Positions 19,097 to 28,233 of a stretch of 64,000 bases of DNA are shown here, in pieces. The translations under genes were made by a program, and so were the position numbers. The stretch lies in the NCBI RefSeq assembly GCF_900215215.1, contig NZ_OBDR01000001.1, positions 356,196 through 420,195 of the forward strand, in the 5' to 3' direction. The DNA is from Methanohalophilus euhalobius. Lineage in GTDB: Archaea; Halobacteriota; Methanosarcinia; Methanosarcinales; Methanosarcinaceae. Under the pieces are notes generated by a model. The model was not told the origin of the DNA. It worked only from the letters and a program-made list of their open reading frames with translations, and did not search any database. The stretch's first letter is position 1, and the number at the start of each line of letters is the position of its first letter.

Positions 19097-19168
19097 TACA
19101 TCAGCCGGGATTCGAACCCGGGTTCGAGCGTTGGCAACGCCCGGTGATAACCACTACACTACTGATGT
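19097..19168 (-). tRNA. tRNA-Gly (GCC)
   Basis: Cloverleaf on the minus strand: acceptor ACATCAG/CTGATGT with discriminator A, U8-A9, D arm GTGTAGTGGTTATCAC, anticodon arm GGGCG-TTGCCAA-CGCTC (anticodon GCC), T arm CCGGG-TTCGAAT-CCCGG. No CCA is encoded. It is the last of three tRNA genes on this strand, 14 bases downstream of tRNA-Phe. Confidence 0.95.
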
Positions 19169-19182
19169 TCATACTGAATTGG

Positions 19183-19256
19183 TGCCCAGACCCGGACTCG
19201 AACCGGGGACGACTGCCTCTTCAGGGCAGCGCTCTCCCAAACTGAGCTACCTGGGC
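19183..19256 (-). tRNA. tRNA-Phe (GAA)
   Basis: Acceptor GCCCAGG/TCTGGGC with discriminator A, TAGCTCAG D arm, anticodon arm CTGCC-CTGAAGA-GGCAG (anticodon GAA), T arm CCCGG-TTCGAGT-CCGGG. CCA is encoded in the DNA (19180-19182), unlike the flanking tRNAs. Confidence 0.95.
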
Positions 19257-19313
19257 ATTGGGAGCACCACATACATGCGGTTTTTTTATTTAAGTATATC
19301 GCAATTTCGGAAG

Positions 19314-19387
19314 TGGGCCCGCTGAGAGTCGAACTCAGGATCCCCGCCATGTCAAGGCGATGTCATAACCTACTAGACCACGGGCCC
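19314..19387 (-). tRNA. tRNA-Val (GAC)
   Basis: Acceptor GGGCCCG/CGGGCCC with discriminator A, anticodon arm TCGCC-TTGACAT-GGCGG (anticodon GAC), T arm CTGAG-TTCGACT-CTCAG. First of the three minus-strand tRNAs. Its body closely matches the tRNA-Val (TAC) gene at 29510, which points to a common origin by duplication. A CTATATATATTT tract near 19450 could be the promoter of the cluster. Confidence 0.95.
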
Positions 19388-19696
19388 ATTCTGTTTATCA
19401 GACATCTACAAAAACGCAGACGCCCTGTACCTCAGGGCCACCCTGAAGCACTCTCCCTATACAGATTAAACCTATATATATTTTGTTGCCCCCTAGAGAG
19501 GTATATGTAAAGAAGACAGCGCCGCCAGGCCATAAAATCTGACAAAGCAAAATGAATAATGATTAAGAACCGCGGTCTGACTTGAACAAATAACAAACGA
19601 AGAAGAACAATAGATAAATATGATCAAATGGACTTAATAAAAATATTTATTGATCATGAACAACAGTTATATATTGGAATTTAATTAAGGAGAGAC
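19388..19696. promoter_or_regulatory. Divergent promoter region of the tRNA cluster and the mrp operon
   Basis: About 310 bases with no gene. TATA-like AACCTATATATATTTT near 19447-19462 fits the leftward tRNA cluster. On the right, AAAATATTTATTG near 19640-19652 would place a start about 25 bases before mrpA, and a second TATA-like GTTATATATT lies at 19666. AAGGAGAGAC directly before the mrpA ATG is a strong ribosome binding site. Confidence 0.5.
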
Positions 19697-22066
19697 ATGG
19701 ACTCCTTTACGGTAATCATACTGGCTATATTTTTACCCTTTGCCGCGGCGATATTCATACCGCTGCTGGAAAAGTTCCTGAAGCACAGGATCGGTTGGTT
19801 TGCAGCAGGAATTGCCTTCCTGAGCTTTGCATTAATAGGTATAGTAGCTCCCGAAATAATTCATGGACATATAATACAACATTCAATTGAGTGGATGCCA
19901 AGCATCGGTGCAGAATTCAGCATTTATGCCGATGGACTGGCTATGATGATCGGATTCATAGCATCCGGTATCGGTGTAATTATAATGTCCTATTCCAATG
20001 GGTACATGTCCCACAAGGAAGACCTCCCCCGTTATTACCAGTACTTGCTCTTATTCATGGGGTCCATGATCGGTATGGTCTTTGCAGGGAATACACTCCA
20101 GCTCTTCATATTCTGGGAACTTACCAGTATCACATCATTCATGCTTATCGGTTATTGGAGAGATAAACCCGCTTCCATCTACGGAGCCACAAAATCCCTG
20201 CTGCTCACAGCAGGTGGCGGTCTTTTCATGCTGGCAGGATTTATCCTGCTACATACTATTACAGGTTCCTATGATATCGCTACTATTCTCCAGAACCCCG
20301 CGATGATTGAAAACATCAAAGCTCATCCTTTCTTCTTAATAACACTGATACTTATCCTGATAGGTGCAGCTGCCAAATCCGCACAGGGGCCCTTTTACAT
20401 ATGGCTTCCAAATGCAATGGAGGCTCCCACACCAGTCAGTGCTTTTTTGCATTCAGCAACAATGGTTAAGGCCGGAATATATCTGGTAGCCAGGATACAC
20501 CCCATATTTTCAGGTACAGAAGCCTGGTTTATCTTAGTAAGTGGAATTGGCATATTCACAATGCTGCTTGCGGGATTTTTGGCATTCCGCCAGACAGACA
20601 TCAAAGCAATCCTGGCATATTCAACTATCAGCCAGCTGGCATACATGATGACAATGTATGGTTACACATCCTACCACGAACCCGGTTTAGGAGTGGCAGC
20701 AGCAACTTTCCATCTTCTCAATCACGCAACTTTCAAAGCGTGTCTTTTCCTGGTAGCAGGCATTGTTGCACACGAAGCAGCCACCCGGGACATACGCAAA
20801 CTCGGTGGTTTGCGAAAAGACATGCCTATTACCTTTATCATTGCATCCATAGCAGCCCTTGCAATGGCAGGAATTCCACCTCTCAATGGTTTCCTTAGTA
20901 AGGAAATGTTCTATGAAACCTCAGTTGAGATGGGACATATTCTCGGAGGACCGTTCACATTCCTGATACCGGCAGCAGCAGTACTGGGAGGTGTGTTTAC
21001 CTTTGCTTATTCCATCAAACTTATCGACGGGATATTCCTGGGGGAAAAACACCATGATCTCCTGCCCGAGCATATACATGAACCACCGTATACAATGCTT
21101 ATTCCTGCAGCATTCCTTGCAGGTCTTGTCATCCTGTTTGGCCTTGTCCCTTCGATTCCGATCCATAATATAATTGAACCCGCAACCGCAGGAATCGTGC
21201 TCGAGGAAGTACATCTGCATGTCAAACTCTGGCATGGTCTTACACCGGCCCTTCTCATGACAGTAATCACTTTCATAGCAGGCCTGACAATTTACACACG
21301 CTATGATAGTATAGCGGCCTGGCAGGATAGGTTTAATGTAAAATACCCCCGGGTAAGTGTGAACTATTACTATGACAGGATTGTTGATGGAGCAAAGGGA
21401 AGTGCAAAAGGATTTGCCAATTTTGCCCAGCCCGGTAGCATAAAGCTCTACATCTATGCTATATTATTTTTAATGGTCATACTGTTTGCCATACCAGCAT
21501 TCATGATGGCAACACAGGTGTTCCCTGCCAACCTTAATTTTGATATTCCCCTTTACGAGGCACTGATACTGATCCTCATGATCATCGCAGCAATTGCAGC
21601 AGCAACCCTTCACAGATACCTGGCTGCTGTCATCGCACTTTCGGCGGTTGGGTACTTTGTCAGTCTGGTATTTATATATCTCAAAGCACCCGATCTTGCT
21701 CTTACACAGGTGCTTGTGGAAACCCTCTCCACAATAATATTCCTGCTTGTAATAGCAAAGATTCCCCAGACATTCAAGGAAAAAATACCAAAAACCATTC
21801 TGGCAAGGGATTTAGTAATTTCATCTGCTGTCGCAGTTACAGTGCTGATCTTGCTTCTCAATGCAACCCAAGGTATTGTTTCACCCTTTGAATCGCTTTC
21901 CTATTATTTCCTGGAAAACAGTGTTCCACTTGCAGGAGGGCATAATGTTGTAAATGTAATCCTTGTAGATTTCCGTGGTTATGATACGTTGGGAGAAATT
22001 TCAGTGTTATGTCTGGCAGCCCTGGGAGTCTATAACTTAATACACAGCAGAGGTGAAGGAAAATGA
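19697..22066 (+). CDS. mrpA: Mrp-type Na+/H+ antiporter subunit A
   Basis: 789 aa, many transmembrane helices. The first 550 residues are NuoL/ND5-like (the SAFLHSATMVKAGIYLVAR and LNHATFKACLFLVAG segments hold the conserved channel Lys and His), and the C-terminal part is the MbhD/MrpA tail (LKAPDLALTQVLVETLSTIIF) that is separate in some archaea. It is the large channel subunit of the seven-subunit complex exchanging Na+ for H+ across the membrane. First gene of mrpABCDEFG. In acetate- and methyl-using methanogens this complex adjusts the ion gradient for ATP synthesis (family knowledge). Confidence 0.96.
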   Translation: MDSFTVIILAIFLPFAAAIFIPLLEKFLKHRIGWFAAGIAFLSFALIGIVAPEIIHGHIIQHSIEWMPSIGAEFSIYADGLAMMIGFIASGIGVIIMSYSNGYMSHKEDLPRYYQYLLLFMGSMIGMVFAGNTLQLFIFWELTSITSFMLIGYWRDKPASIYGATKSLLLTAGGGLFMLAGFILLHTITGSYDIATILQNPAMIENIKAHPFFLITLILILIGAAAKSAQGPFYIWLPNAMEAPTPVSAFLHSATMVKAGIYLVARIHPIFSGTEAWFILVSGIGIFTMLLAGFLAFRQTDIKAILAYSTISQLAYMMTMYGYTSYHEPGLGVAAATFHLLNHATFKACLFLVAGIVAHEAATRDIRKLGGLRKDMPITFIIASIAALAMAGIPPLNGFLSKEMFYETSVEMGHILGGPFTFLIPAAAVLGGVFTFAYSIKLIDGIFLGEKHHDLLPEHIHEPPYTMLIPAAFLAGLVILFGLVPSIPIHNIIEPATAGIVLEEVHLHVKLWHGLTPALLMTVITFIAGLTIYTRYDSIAAWQDRFNVKYPRVSVNYYYDRIVDGAKGSAKGFANFAQPGSIKLYIYAILFLMVILFAIPAFMMATQVFPANLNFDIPLYEALILILMIIAAIAAATLHRYLAAVIALSAVGYFVSLVFIYLKAPDLALTQVLVETLSTIIFLLVIAKIPQTFKEKIPKTILARDLVISSAVAVTVLILLLNATQGIVSPFESLSYYFLENSVPLAGGHNVVNVILVDFRGYDTLGEISVLCLAALGVYNLIHSRGEGK

Positions 22067-22479
22067 CAACATTAATTACAAAAACAATTACCAAGATCTG
22101 CATTCCCCTTGTTATCCTGTTCTCAATATCCCTCTTACTTGCAGGACATAATAATCCGGGGGGAGGATTTATAGGAGGCGTAATGTTTGCTTCGGTAATC
22201 TCCCTGACCTATGTTGTTTTTGGTTTGAAATATATCAAATCCTTCTTTAACCCTTCATGGGATAAATGGTTCGGTTTTGGATTACTTCTTTCTTCACTAA
22301 CTGCTTTTGGGGCAATTGTATATGGACATAATTTCTTTAGGAGTTTAATCAAATTTGTAGAGATACCACTTTACGGTGAAATAGAGTTGGTATCAGCTGC
22401 TCTTTTTGATATTGGTGTATATTTTGTCGTAATCGGCACTTTGCTATACATATTCAAAAACGTGGGTGAAGACGAATGA
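22063..22479 (+). CDS. mrpB: Mrp antiporter subunit B
   Basis: 138 aa, four transmembrane helices, with the conserved GHNNPGGGFIGGVMFASVI motif of MnhB/MbhF between helices one and two and HNFFRS/GEIELVSAALFDIGVY in the second half. It overlaps mrpA by the ATGA tetranucleotide. Confidence 0.95.
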   Translation: MTTLITKTITKICIPLVILFSISLLLAGHNNPGGGFIGGVMFASVISLTYVVFGLKYIKSFFNPSWDKWFGFGLLLSSLTAFGAIVYGHNFFRSLIKFVEIPLYGEIELVSAALFDIGVYFVVIGTLLYIFKNVGEDE

Positions 22480-22895
22480 ACAATACAATATTATCAATAA
22501 CAATAGCCCTTATATTTGGAATTGGGACATTTTTAATCCTACGCAGGGATATCATAAAAATCATCATCGGCTTGTCCCTCATCTCTCATGCAGTAAATAT
22601 GCTAATAGTTTCAACCGGAGTATTTGATGGTGAAAAAGCTCCTATAATAGCAGAGGGCTATCATGGTTCTGGCAGCGGGATAATTTTTACAGATAAATTA
22701 TCTGAAGGTATACTTGCACCAATAGTGCCTCCTGGAACGGAAACCCCTTTCGTAGACCCCCTTGTCCAGGCTCTTGTGTTAACAGCTATTGTAATCAGCC
22801 TTGCGACTACTGCATTTATACTTATACTGGCCTACCGCATCCATGAAGAATACGGTACCACCGATGTAAAGAAACTCAGGAGGCTGAGGGGATGA
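22476..22895 (+). CDS. mrpC: Mrp antiporter subunit C (NuoK-like)
   Basis: 139 aa, three-helix NuoK/MnhC protein (IIGLSLISHAVNMLIVSTG, then DPLVQALVLTAIVISLATTAF). A hydrophilic insertion of about 45 residues (DGEKAPIIAEGYHGSG...VPPGTETPF) between helices two and three makes it longer than typical bacterial MrpC of about 113 aa. It overlaps both neighbours by ATGA. Confidence 0.95.
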   Translation: MNNTILSITIALIFGIGTFLILRRDIIKIIIGLSLISHAVNMLIVSTGVFDGEKAPIIAEGYHGSGSGIIFTDKLSEGILAPIVPPGTETPFVDPLVQALVLTAIVISLATTAFILILAYRIHEEYGTTDVKKLRRLRG

Positions 22896-24430
22896 ATATT
22901 CAGGAACACCTCCCAATACTACTGGTTGCAATACCCATACTTATGTCAGCATTAATGATAATGTTGCGTTCCAGACCAACTTTCCAGAAGACCCTCAACA
23001 TAATTGTATCAGCTTCCATATTATTGATGAGTATTATTCTCCTCTTGCAAGTATGGAACAGCGGAATACTGGTTTACGAAGTTGGGGAATGGGGTAAATA
23101 TGGAATAATACTCGTTGCCGACCTGCTGGGCTCCGGGATGGTTGTATTGAGTTCAGGGATATCCCTGCTTGCGCTTATATATTCCCTGGATTACATCGAA
23201 GGCAAGTCCCTGAACACAACATATCATTCTCTTTTTAACTTGCTTGTTGCAGGCTTAAATGGAACATTCCTCACAGGGGACATTTTCAATATGTTTGTGT
23301 TTTTCGAAATACTGCTGCTTTCATCATGCGGACTGGTAGTAGCTTCGGAAAACGGAGGTGTCACTACAATTTCCGATAAAATGGAGGCGACATTCAAGTA
23401 TCTCATCTTGAATATGATCGGTTCAATGGTAATGCTGATTGCAGTCGCTTCTCTATATGCAACAATGGGAACCCTGAATATGGCAGACCTTTCAGTGAAA
23501 ATATCCGCACTGAGTGATGCAGGAACTATGCCCTGGCATATCTATTTCATTGCTTTATTATTTCTCATCGTTTTTGGTAATAAGGCAGCCATATTCCCTC
23601 TTCATTACTGGCTGCCGGATGTCCACCCGACAGCCCCATCACCCATAAGTGCCATGCTTAGCGGTGTTATGATCAAGGTGGGAGCATACGGAATTCTCCG
23701 GGTATATTTCCTGGTCTTTAAAGATGCACTGTTTTTACTAAAACCAATTATTATCCTGCTTGCATTGATCACCATAGCAATAGGGGCCATTGCTGCTGTC
23801 GGCCAGAAAGATGTCAAACGCCTCCTTGCCTATTCCAGTGTCAGCCAGATAGGTTATGTTTTCCTGGGGATTGGAATGGGAACAGCTTATGCCCTTGCAG
23901 CTTCTTTGGTATATCTTGTTAATCATGCAATTGCCAAATCCATGCTTTTCCTGACATCCGGAGGGATTATTCACCATGCCAAAACAAGGGATATGCATCA
24001 TATGGGAGGAATGGTCAAAAGTGCACCTCTAATGAGTAGCATGTTCCTTATAGGAGCGATGTCCATTGCAGGAATGCCGCCACTGGGAGGTTTTATAGCA
24101 AAATTTGTCCTTTTTGACGCGGCTATGTTGGGAGAATATTATTTGCCAGTGCTTATAGGATTTGCATTCGCAGTTTTTACAATATTCTACATGTTCAGGG
24201 CATGGTTACTCATGTTCTGGGGTGAAGCAAGGGATTTTGAAAAATATGGCCCTTATTCATCACATGGGCCTTCACCAATGATAACAGTACCAATAATTAT
24301 ACTTGCAGCAGCTGTACTCATCCTTGGTGTGTATTCAGAACCATTGATATCCCTTTCAAGTGAGATTGCAAATCAGCTTCTTAATCCGCAACCATACATT
24401 AACGCAGTCCTGGGAGGGAGCGTAAGATGA
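22892..24430 (+). CDS. mrpD: Mrp antiporter subunit D (NuoN/NuoM-like)
   Basis: 512 aa, about 14 transmembrane helices of the proton-translocating ND2/ND4/ND5 type. Conserved stretches are FNMFVFFEILLLSSCGLV (Glu in helix 5), HYWLPDVHPTAPSPISAML with following GVMIKVGAYG (Lys), KRLLAYSSVSQIGY and LVNHAIAKSMLFL (Lys). It forms the second antiporter-like channel of the complex. ATGA overlaps on both sides. Confidence 0.95.
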   Translation: MNIQEHLPILLVAIPILMSALMIMLRSRPTFQKTLNIIVSASILLMSIILLLQVWNSGILVYEVGEWGKYGIILVADLLGSGMVVLSSGISLLALIYSLDYIEGKSLNTTYHSLFNLLVAGLNGTFLTGDIFNMFVFFEILLLSSCGLVVASENGGVTTISDKMEATFKYLILNMIGSMVMLIAVASLYATMGTLNMADLSVKISALSDAGTMPWHIYFIALLFLIVFGNKAAIFPLHYWLPDVHPTAPSPISAMLSGVMIKVGAYGILRVYFLVFKDALFLLKPIIILLALITIAIGAIAAVGQKDVKRLLAYSSVSQIGYVFLGIGMGTAYALAASLVYLVNHAIAKSMLFLTSGGIIHHAKTRDMHHMGGMVKSAPLMSSMFLIGAMSIAGMPPLGGFIAKFVLFDAAMLGEYYLPVLIGFAFAVFTIFYMFRAWLLMFWGEARDFEKYGPYSSHGPSPMITVPIIILAAAVLILGVYSEPLISLSSEIANQLLNPQPYINAVLGGSVR

Positions 24431-24921
24431 AAAGATATGTTCTGTATTCAATTGCACTTGGTTTTGTCTGGTGTTTTGTTCACGGTGTCGTAAACCTGAG
24501 CAATTTCCTCATAGGTGCCATGATCGGACCATTCCTGATCAGGCCATTTAAGGAACTCTATAATTTCGGAGAGGAAATTTCATACAGGGATAAATTAAAC
24601 CGCATACCAAAACAGATACATTATCTCTCCATACTCATAGTTGAGATTGTAAAGGCAAGTATTGTTGTAGCAAAAATCGTACTGCAACCAAAAATCGATA
24701 TAAAACCCGGAATTATAGCAGTTCCCATCAGGGCAAAAACAGATGTTGGTATTACAGCTATCGCAAACACCATCACCCTGACGCCCGGGACCCTTACTAT
24801 TGATATATCTAATGACAAATCTACATTGTATGTACACTGTATCGACATCGACGATGCAAAAAAAATACGTGATTCTATAAGGGACGATCTGGAAGAATAT
24901 GTACTGGAGGCCTTCGAATGA
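24427..24921 (+). CDS. mrpE: Mrp antiporter subunit E
   Basis: 164 aa. Two N-terminal membrane helices followed by a cytosolic domain with the family pattern: LTPGTLTIDISNDKSTLYVHCID and KIRDSIRDDLEEYVLEAFE. It is required for assembly in characterised Mrp complexes. ATGA overlaps with mrpD and mrpF. Confidence 0.94.
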   Translation: MKRYVLYSIALGFVWCFVHGVVNLSNFLIGAMIGPFLIRPFKELYNFGEEISYRDKLNRIPKQIHYLSILIVEIVKASIVVAKIVLQPKIDIKPGIIAVPIRAKTDVGITAIANTITLTPGTLTIDISNDKSTLYVHCIDIDDAKKIRDSIRDDLEEYVLEAFE

Positions 24922-25187
24922 ACACAATCCATTTGCTTGACATAGCGCTTGTATTTATGGTATTATCAATTATTCCCTGTATCTACAGGATTATCAAAGG
25001 TCCTACAATTCCAGACAGAGTAATCGCGGTGGATGCCCTTACAACAGTAATTGCGGTTATGCTGGGTGTTTATTCTTTTGTCCATGAATCTGTGTTTTTT
25101 ATGGATGTAGCTCTTGTGATTTCTATTATAACCTTTGTTGGAACTGTCACAATCGCAAAATATCTGGATGAGGGAGTGGTATTCTGA
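24918..25187 (+). CDS. mrpF: Mrp antiporter subunit F
   Basis: 89 aa, three transmembrane helices. The KGPTIPDRVIAVDALTTVI stretch after helix one is the MnhF/MbhB signature, with a conserved Asp in the membrane. The stop TGA overlaps the proposed CTG start of mrpG. Confidence 0.94.
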   Translation: MNTIHLLDIALVFMVLSIIPCIYRIIKGPTIPDRVIAVDALTTVIAVMLGVYSFVHESVFFMDVALVISIITFVGTVTIAKYLDEGVVF

Positions 25188-25591
25188 ATAACATAACATT
25201 TATACAGGATATTCTTAGCAATTTTTTCTTCTTCGCGGGAATGTTCTTTGTATTCCTGGGAATGCTGGGACTTTATCGGCTCCCTGATGTATACAACCGG
25301 CTTCACGCAACAACCAAGATCGGAACACTTGGAGCCTTTGGAGTAATGATGGGAATCGTTGTAAAACTTGGGTTCGGACCCATGGGAATCAAAGCAATTA
25401 CTGTTGGTCTTTTTCTTCTGTTAACAGCTCCCGTAGCAGCTCACATGATAAGCAGGGCTGCTCACAGGCACGGAGTTGGACTTTGTGAAGAATCAACTGT
25501 AGATGACTACGGTAAAACCTATTGTATAATAAATTCCAGCTGCCCGGTTAAACATGAAGAAACTATTGAAGATGATCATGAGAAGATGTGA
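25184..25591 (+). CDS. mrpG: Mrp antiporter subunit G, apparent CTG start
   Basis: Three transmembrane helices with the MnhG signature GMLGLYRLPDVYNRLHATTKIGTLG, then a 40-residue polar tail ending in acidic residues. The first ATG in frame (25241) would cut the first membrane helix. The frame is open back to the mrpF stop, and the only start-like codon is CTG at 25184, which overlaps the mrpF TGA as CTGA, just where the other mrp junctions have ATGA; GGGAGTGG lies upstream. From CTG the protein is 135 aa. The CTG start is inference, not proven. Confidence 0.85.
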   Translation: MNNITFIQDILSNFFFFAGMFFVFLGMLGLYRLPDVYNRLHATTKIGTLGAFGVMMGIVVKLGFGPMGIKAITVGLFLLLTAPVAAHMISRAAHRHGVGLCEESTVDDYGKTYCIINSSCPVKHEETIEDDHEKM

Positions 25592-25634
25592 AAGTTAAAG
25601 ATATAAGATAAGCCTGTCCTGATATAGTGAAGGA

Positions 25635-26711
25635 ATGGAACAAGTATCCCGTATGCAAAAAAAAACAGAGATAATGAGGATTGCTGAAAAGACAGCAGAC
25701 GATATATTCAAAGAGGCAGGAAAGTTGTTGCGAGAAGGCAAAACTGTTGCCTTTCCTACAGAAACGGTTTATGGATTGGGAGCCGATGCACTTAACCCAC
25801 AAGCTGTAGAGCAAATATTTATAGCAAAAGGCAGGCCTGCTGATAATCCTCTTATAGTCCATGTATCAAATCAGGATCAATGCAGACAACTTGTGAGCAC
25901 TTTTACCCCTATTGCTAGAAAACTTGCAGAATGCTTCTGGCCAGGACCCCTGACAATAATTCTCGAAAAAACAGATATGGTGCCTTATATAACTACGGGA
26001 AGACTTGAAACCGTAGCAATCCGCATGCCTGCAAACCAGATTGCCCAAAATATTATAGAGGCAGCCTGCAAACCTATTGCTGCCCCCAGCGCAAACCTTT
26101 CCGGTAGGCCCAGTCCTACAACTGCGTCCCATGTCGAGGAAGACCTTAAAGGCCGAATCGATGCAATTGTGGACGGAGGGGAAGTAGAAATTGGTGTAGA
26201 ATCTACTGTAGTCGATGCACGCGGAGAGGTCCCGGTGATATTGCGCCCGGGAAAGATTTCTGCCGAAGATATACAGCAATGCACAAATTCAGAAGTATGT
26301 ATTGGATATGCAAAAATGGATCATACGAAAAAACCCCTTTCACCCGGCATGAAATATACCCATTATTCACCTTCTGCAAAGGTTATACTTGTGCAGGGAA
26401 AAGCAAAAGACGTATCTGCAAAAATTGCATACCTTGTTGGAAAGACTAAAAAGGAACAGGAAAGGGCAGGATTGTTACTTACAGAAGAGATCCAAAACGA
26501 TTTCCTGTTGGAAGAAAAATTATCTATAGGCCAGGCAACTAAACCCGAGACAGCAGCAAAGCGTATTTTTGCAGGATTAAGAGAGATGGATTCAAAGGGT
26601 ATGGATTTGATAATTGTAGACGGGTCTTTTACTGAAAAAGGGATTGGAACTGCAGTCCTTGAGAGACTGCAAAAAGCAGCTGATATGATTATAACTACAC
26701 CACGGATGTGA
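25635..26711 (+). CDS. sua5: Threonylcarbamoyl-AMP synthase, Sua5 type
   Basis: 358 aa. The YrdC fold carries GKTVAFPTETVYGLGADAL and KGRPADNPLIVHV, with SPSANLSGRPSPT later, binding threonine, bicarbonate and ATP. After about residue 220 comes the Sua5 C-terminal domain (LSPGMKYTHYSPSAKVILV). It makes threonylcarbamoyl-AMP for the t6A37 modification of ANN-decoding tRNAs, used by the KEOPS complex. The start is uncertain: ATG 25635, 25653 and 25674 are all in frame, and the conserved domain begins near the third. The gene follows mrpG by 43 bases but is not functionally linked. Confidence 0.95.
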   Translation: MEQVSRMQKKTEIMRIAEKTADDIFKEAGKLLREGKTVAFPTETVYGLGADALNPQAVEQIFIAKGRPADNPLIVHVSNQDQCRQLVSTFTPIARKLAECFWPGPLTIILEKTDMVPYITTGRLETVAIRMPANQIAQNIIEAACKPIAAPSANLSGRPSPTTASHVEEDLKGRIDAIVDGGEVEIGVESTVVDARGEVPVILRPGKISAEDIQQCTNSEVCIGYAKMDHTKKPLSPGMKYTHYSPSAKVILVQGKAKDVSAKIAYLVGKTKKEQERAGLLLTEEIQNDFLLEEKLSIGQATKPETAAKRIFAGLREMDSKGMDLIIVDGSFTEKGIGTAVLERLQKAADMIITTPRM

Positions 26712-26717
26712 ACACCT

Positions 26718-26957
26718 ATGAAGGATGAGAAAAAAGAATATCTTGTACACAAGCAGATGTATCAAAGTACCGTTAAAAGAAACAAGAAAATCGGCCTGGC
26801 AAACATGTTTGTCCTGGCTACAGGTCTTGCATTAAAATATATAGGCAGACCGGATATCGGAGAGCATTTTATCTGGCTGGGAATTGTAATCCTTCTGTAT
26901 ACGTTCGGCTCCAACATGTTGGCAAAAAAAGAAATGCAAAAGCACCAGCCAAAGTGA
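26718..26957 (+). CDS. Small membrane protein, 79 aa
   Basis: Six bases after sua5. Charged N terminus (MKDEKKEYLVHKQMYQ), then two hydrophobic segments (about 26-40 and 48-66) separated by a short GRPDIGEHF loop, and a basic tail. No family recognised; it probably shares the sua5 transcript. It converges with the PhoU/TrkA-C gene. Confidence 0.65.
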   Translation: MKDEKKEYLVHKQMYQSTVKRNKKIGLANMFVLATGLALKYIGRPDIGEHFIWLGIVILLYTFGSNMLAKKEMQKHQPK

Positions 26958-26958
26958 A

Positions 26959-28161
26959 TCAATCCTCTCTCACGGGGCAGGCGCACATTTCCAGCAGAGC
27001 CTCTTCCCCGGTGCGAGAACCTCGTCCTATAAGGATGTCTCCTCCCTCAATACGAGTGCGGGCACTTGGACTGTAAAGCCATCTCCCGGCTCTTTTTATG
27101 GCCATTATGTGGACCCCTGTCTCAGTGGCAAGCTGCAATTCTCCGAGCGTATCACCGACAATCGGGGAACAGTCTTCCACTACAACCCTCGTGATAACTT
27201 CATCCGAACCTCTAACAGCAAGAGTAATTATGGGGTGCAGTTCTATATCCCTGAGCACCGTATCAGCAATACCATACGCAGCATCAGAGATGGCTTCAGA
27301 TGCATTGGCAAGATGTAATAGACCCTTGAGTTCGTCAACATCAGAGACATGTTTTGCGGTTTCAAGTACCCAGTGCTGGAGATCATATTTCATGACATCC
27401 ATCTCAGACTCAATGGCACGCACCTCTTCTGCTATATCATTATTGTCATAGAGTATTGCAAAATAGGCAAGTCCTACAGACATTTCAGCCATGTTTTTCA
27501 TGTCTACGATGATATCTACGGCCTTTTCCAGGTCTTTTAATAGTCGCTCGTGTGAATTATCCCGTAAAACATACTCTTTGTTGGTGGCAAGTTTGATCAG
27601 AAGAGGTACCCCTTCATCATGCCCTCGTGCAAACAGGACATCTCCAGAACGTATGCGTGTTGAGTGATCTGGATCGTATATCCAATCATTCTGGCGTCGG
27701 ATAGCAATAATCCACATCCCTGTTTCAGTATCCAGTTCAAGATCGCCCAGTGTATAACCATTCATGCTGGAATCATCGCTTACTGTTACCCTTAAAATGG
27801 TTTCTTCAGCTTCTCTGAGTGCCATTTTTAGTTCCAGCGGAATACCCATTTGCATCAGGACAATTTGGGCGATATCAGCAGCTGCATTTGCGATTTTTTC
27901 AGAAGATGAAGCTACCTGAAGCACCCCCGTCATTTCTTCGGCTTCCTCAACACGACGGGTACTTAACATTGCAGCCATGTTCATGTGATAGTAGTAAGTA
28001 TCCATCCTCTCTTCTAAGCGGAGGACTTCCTCAGCAATATCCTCATCATCATAAACCATAGCAGAGTAAGCAAGATCTACCATAAGTTCTGAGGTGTCTT
28101 TCATTTGAATAAGAAGATCTTTGAGATTAGTAGGGCTATATTTGATCTCTTTGGGACACAT
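26959..28161 (-). CDS. Duplicated PhoU-like/TrkA-C regulatory protein
   Basis: 400 aa made of two copies of the same two-part unit: a helical PhoU-like half (LLIQMKDTSELMVDLAYSAM...DIAEEV and IVDMKNMAEMSVGLAYFAIL...DIAEEV) and a TrkA-C (RCK-C) half (GYTLGDLELDTETGMWIIAIRR...IRSGDVLFARG and GDTLGELQLATETGVHIMAIKR...IEGGDILIGRG). TrkA-C domains bind small ligands and gate ion transport. It lies 72 bases downstream of two half-MgtE genes on the same strand, so it is a likely cytosolic regulator of this divalent-cation transporter (inference from context). It is soluble. Confidence 0.85.
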   Translation of the reverse strand: MCPKEIKYSPTNLKDLLIQMKDTSELMVDLAYSAMVYDDEDIAEEVLRLEERMDTYYYHMNMAAMLSTRRVEEAEEMTGVLQVASSSEKIANAAADIAQIVLMQMGIPLELKMALREAEETILRVTVSDDSSMNGYTLGDLELDTETGMWIIAIRRQNDWIYDPDHSTRIRSGDVLFARGHDEGVPLLIKLATNKEYVLRDNSHERLLKDLEKAVDIIVDMKNMAEMSVGLAYFAILYDNNDIAEEVRAIESEMDVMKYDLQHWVLETAKHVSDVDELKGLLHLANASEAISDAAYGIADTVLRDIELHPIITLAVRGSDEVITRVVVEDCSPIVGDTLGELQLATETGVHIMAIKRAGRWLYSPSARTRIEGGDILIGRGSRTGEEALLEMCACPVRED

Positions 28162-28233
28162 GATTCGTTCTACCTTTGTTAACTTAAACTAATTCGCGAA
28201 TATAAAAACATAATCATTTAATCATTATTAGTG

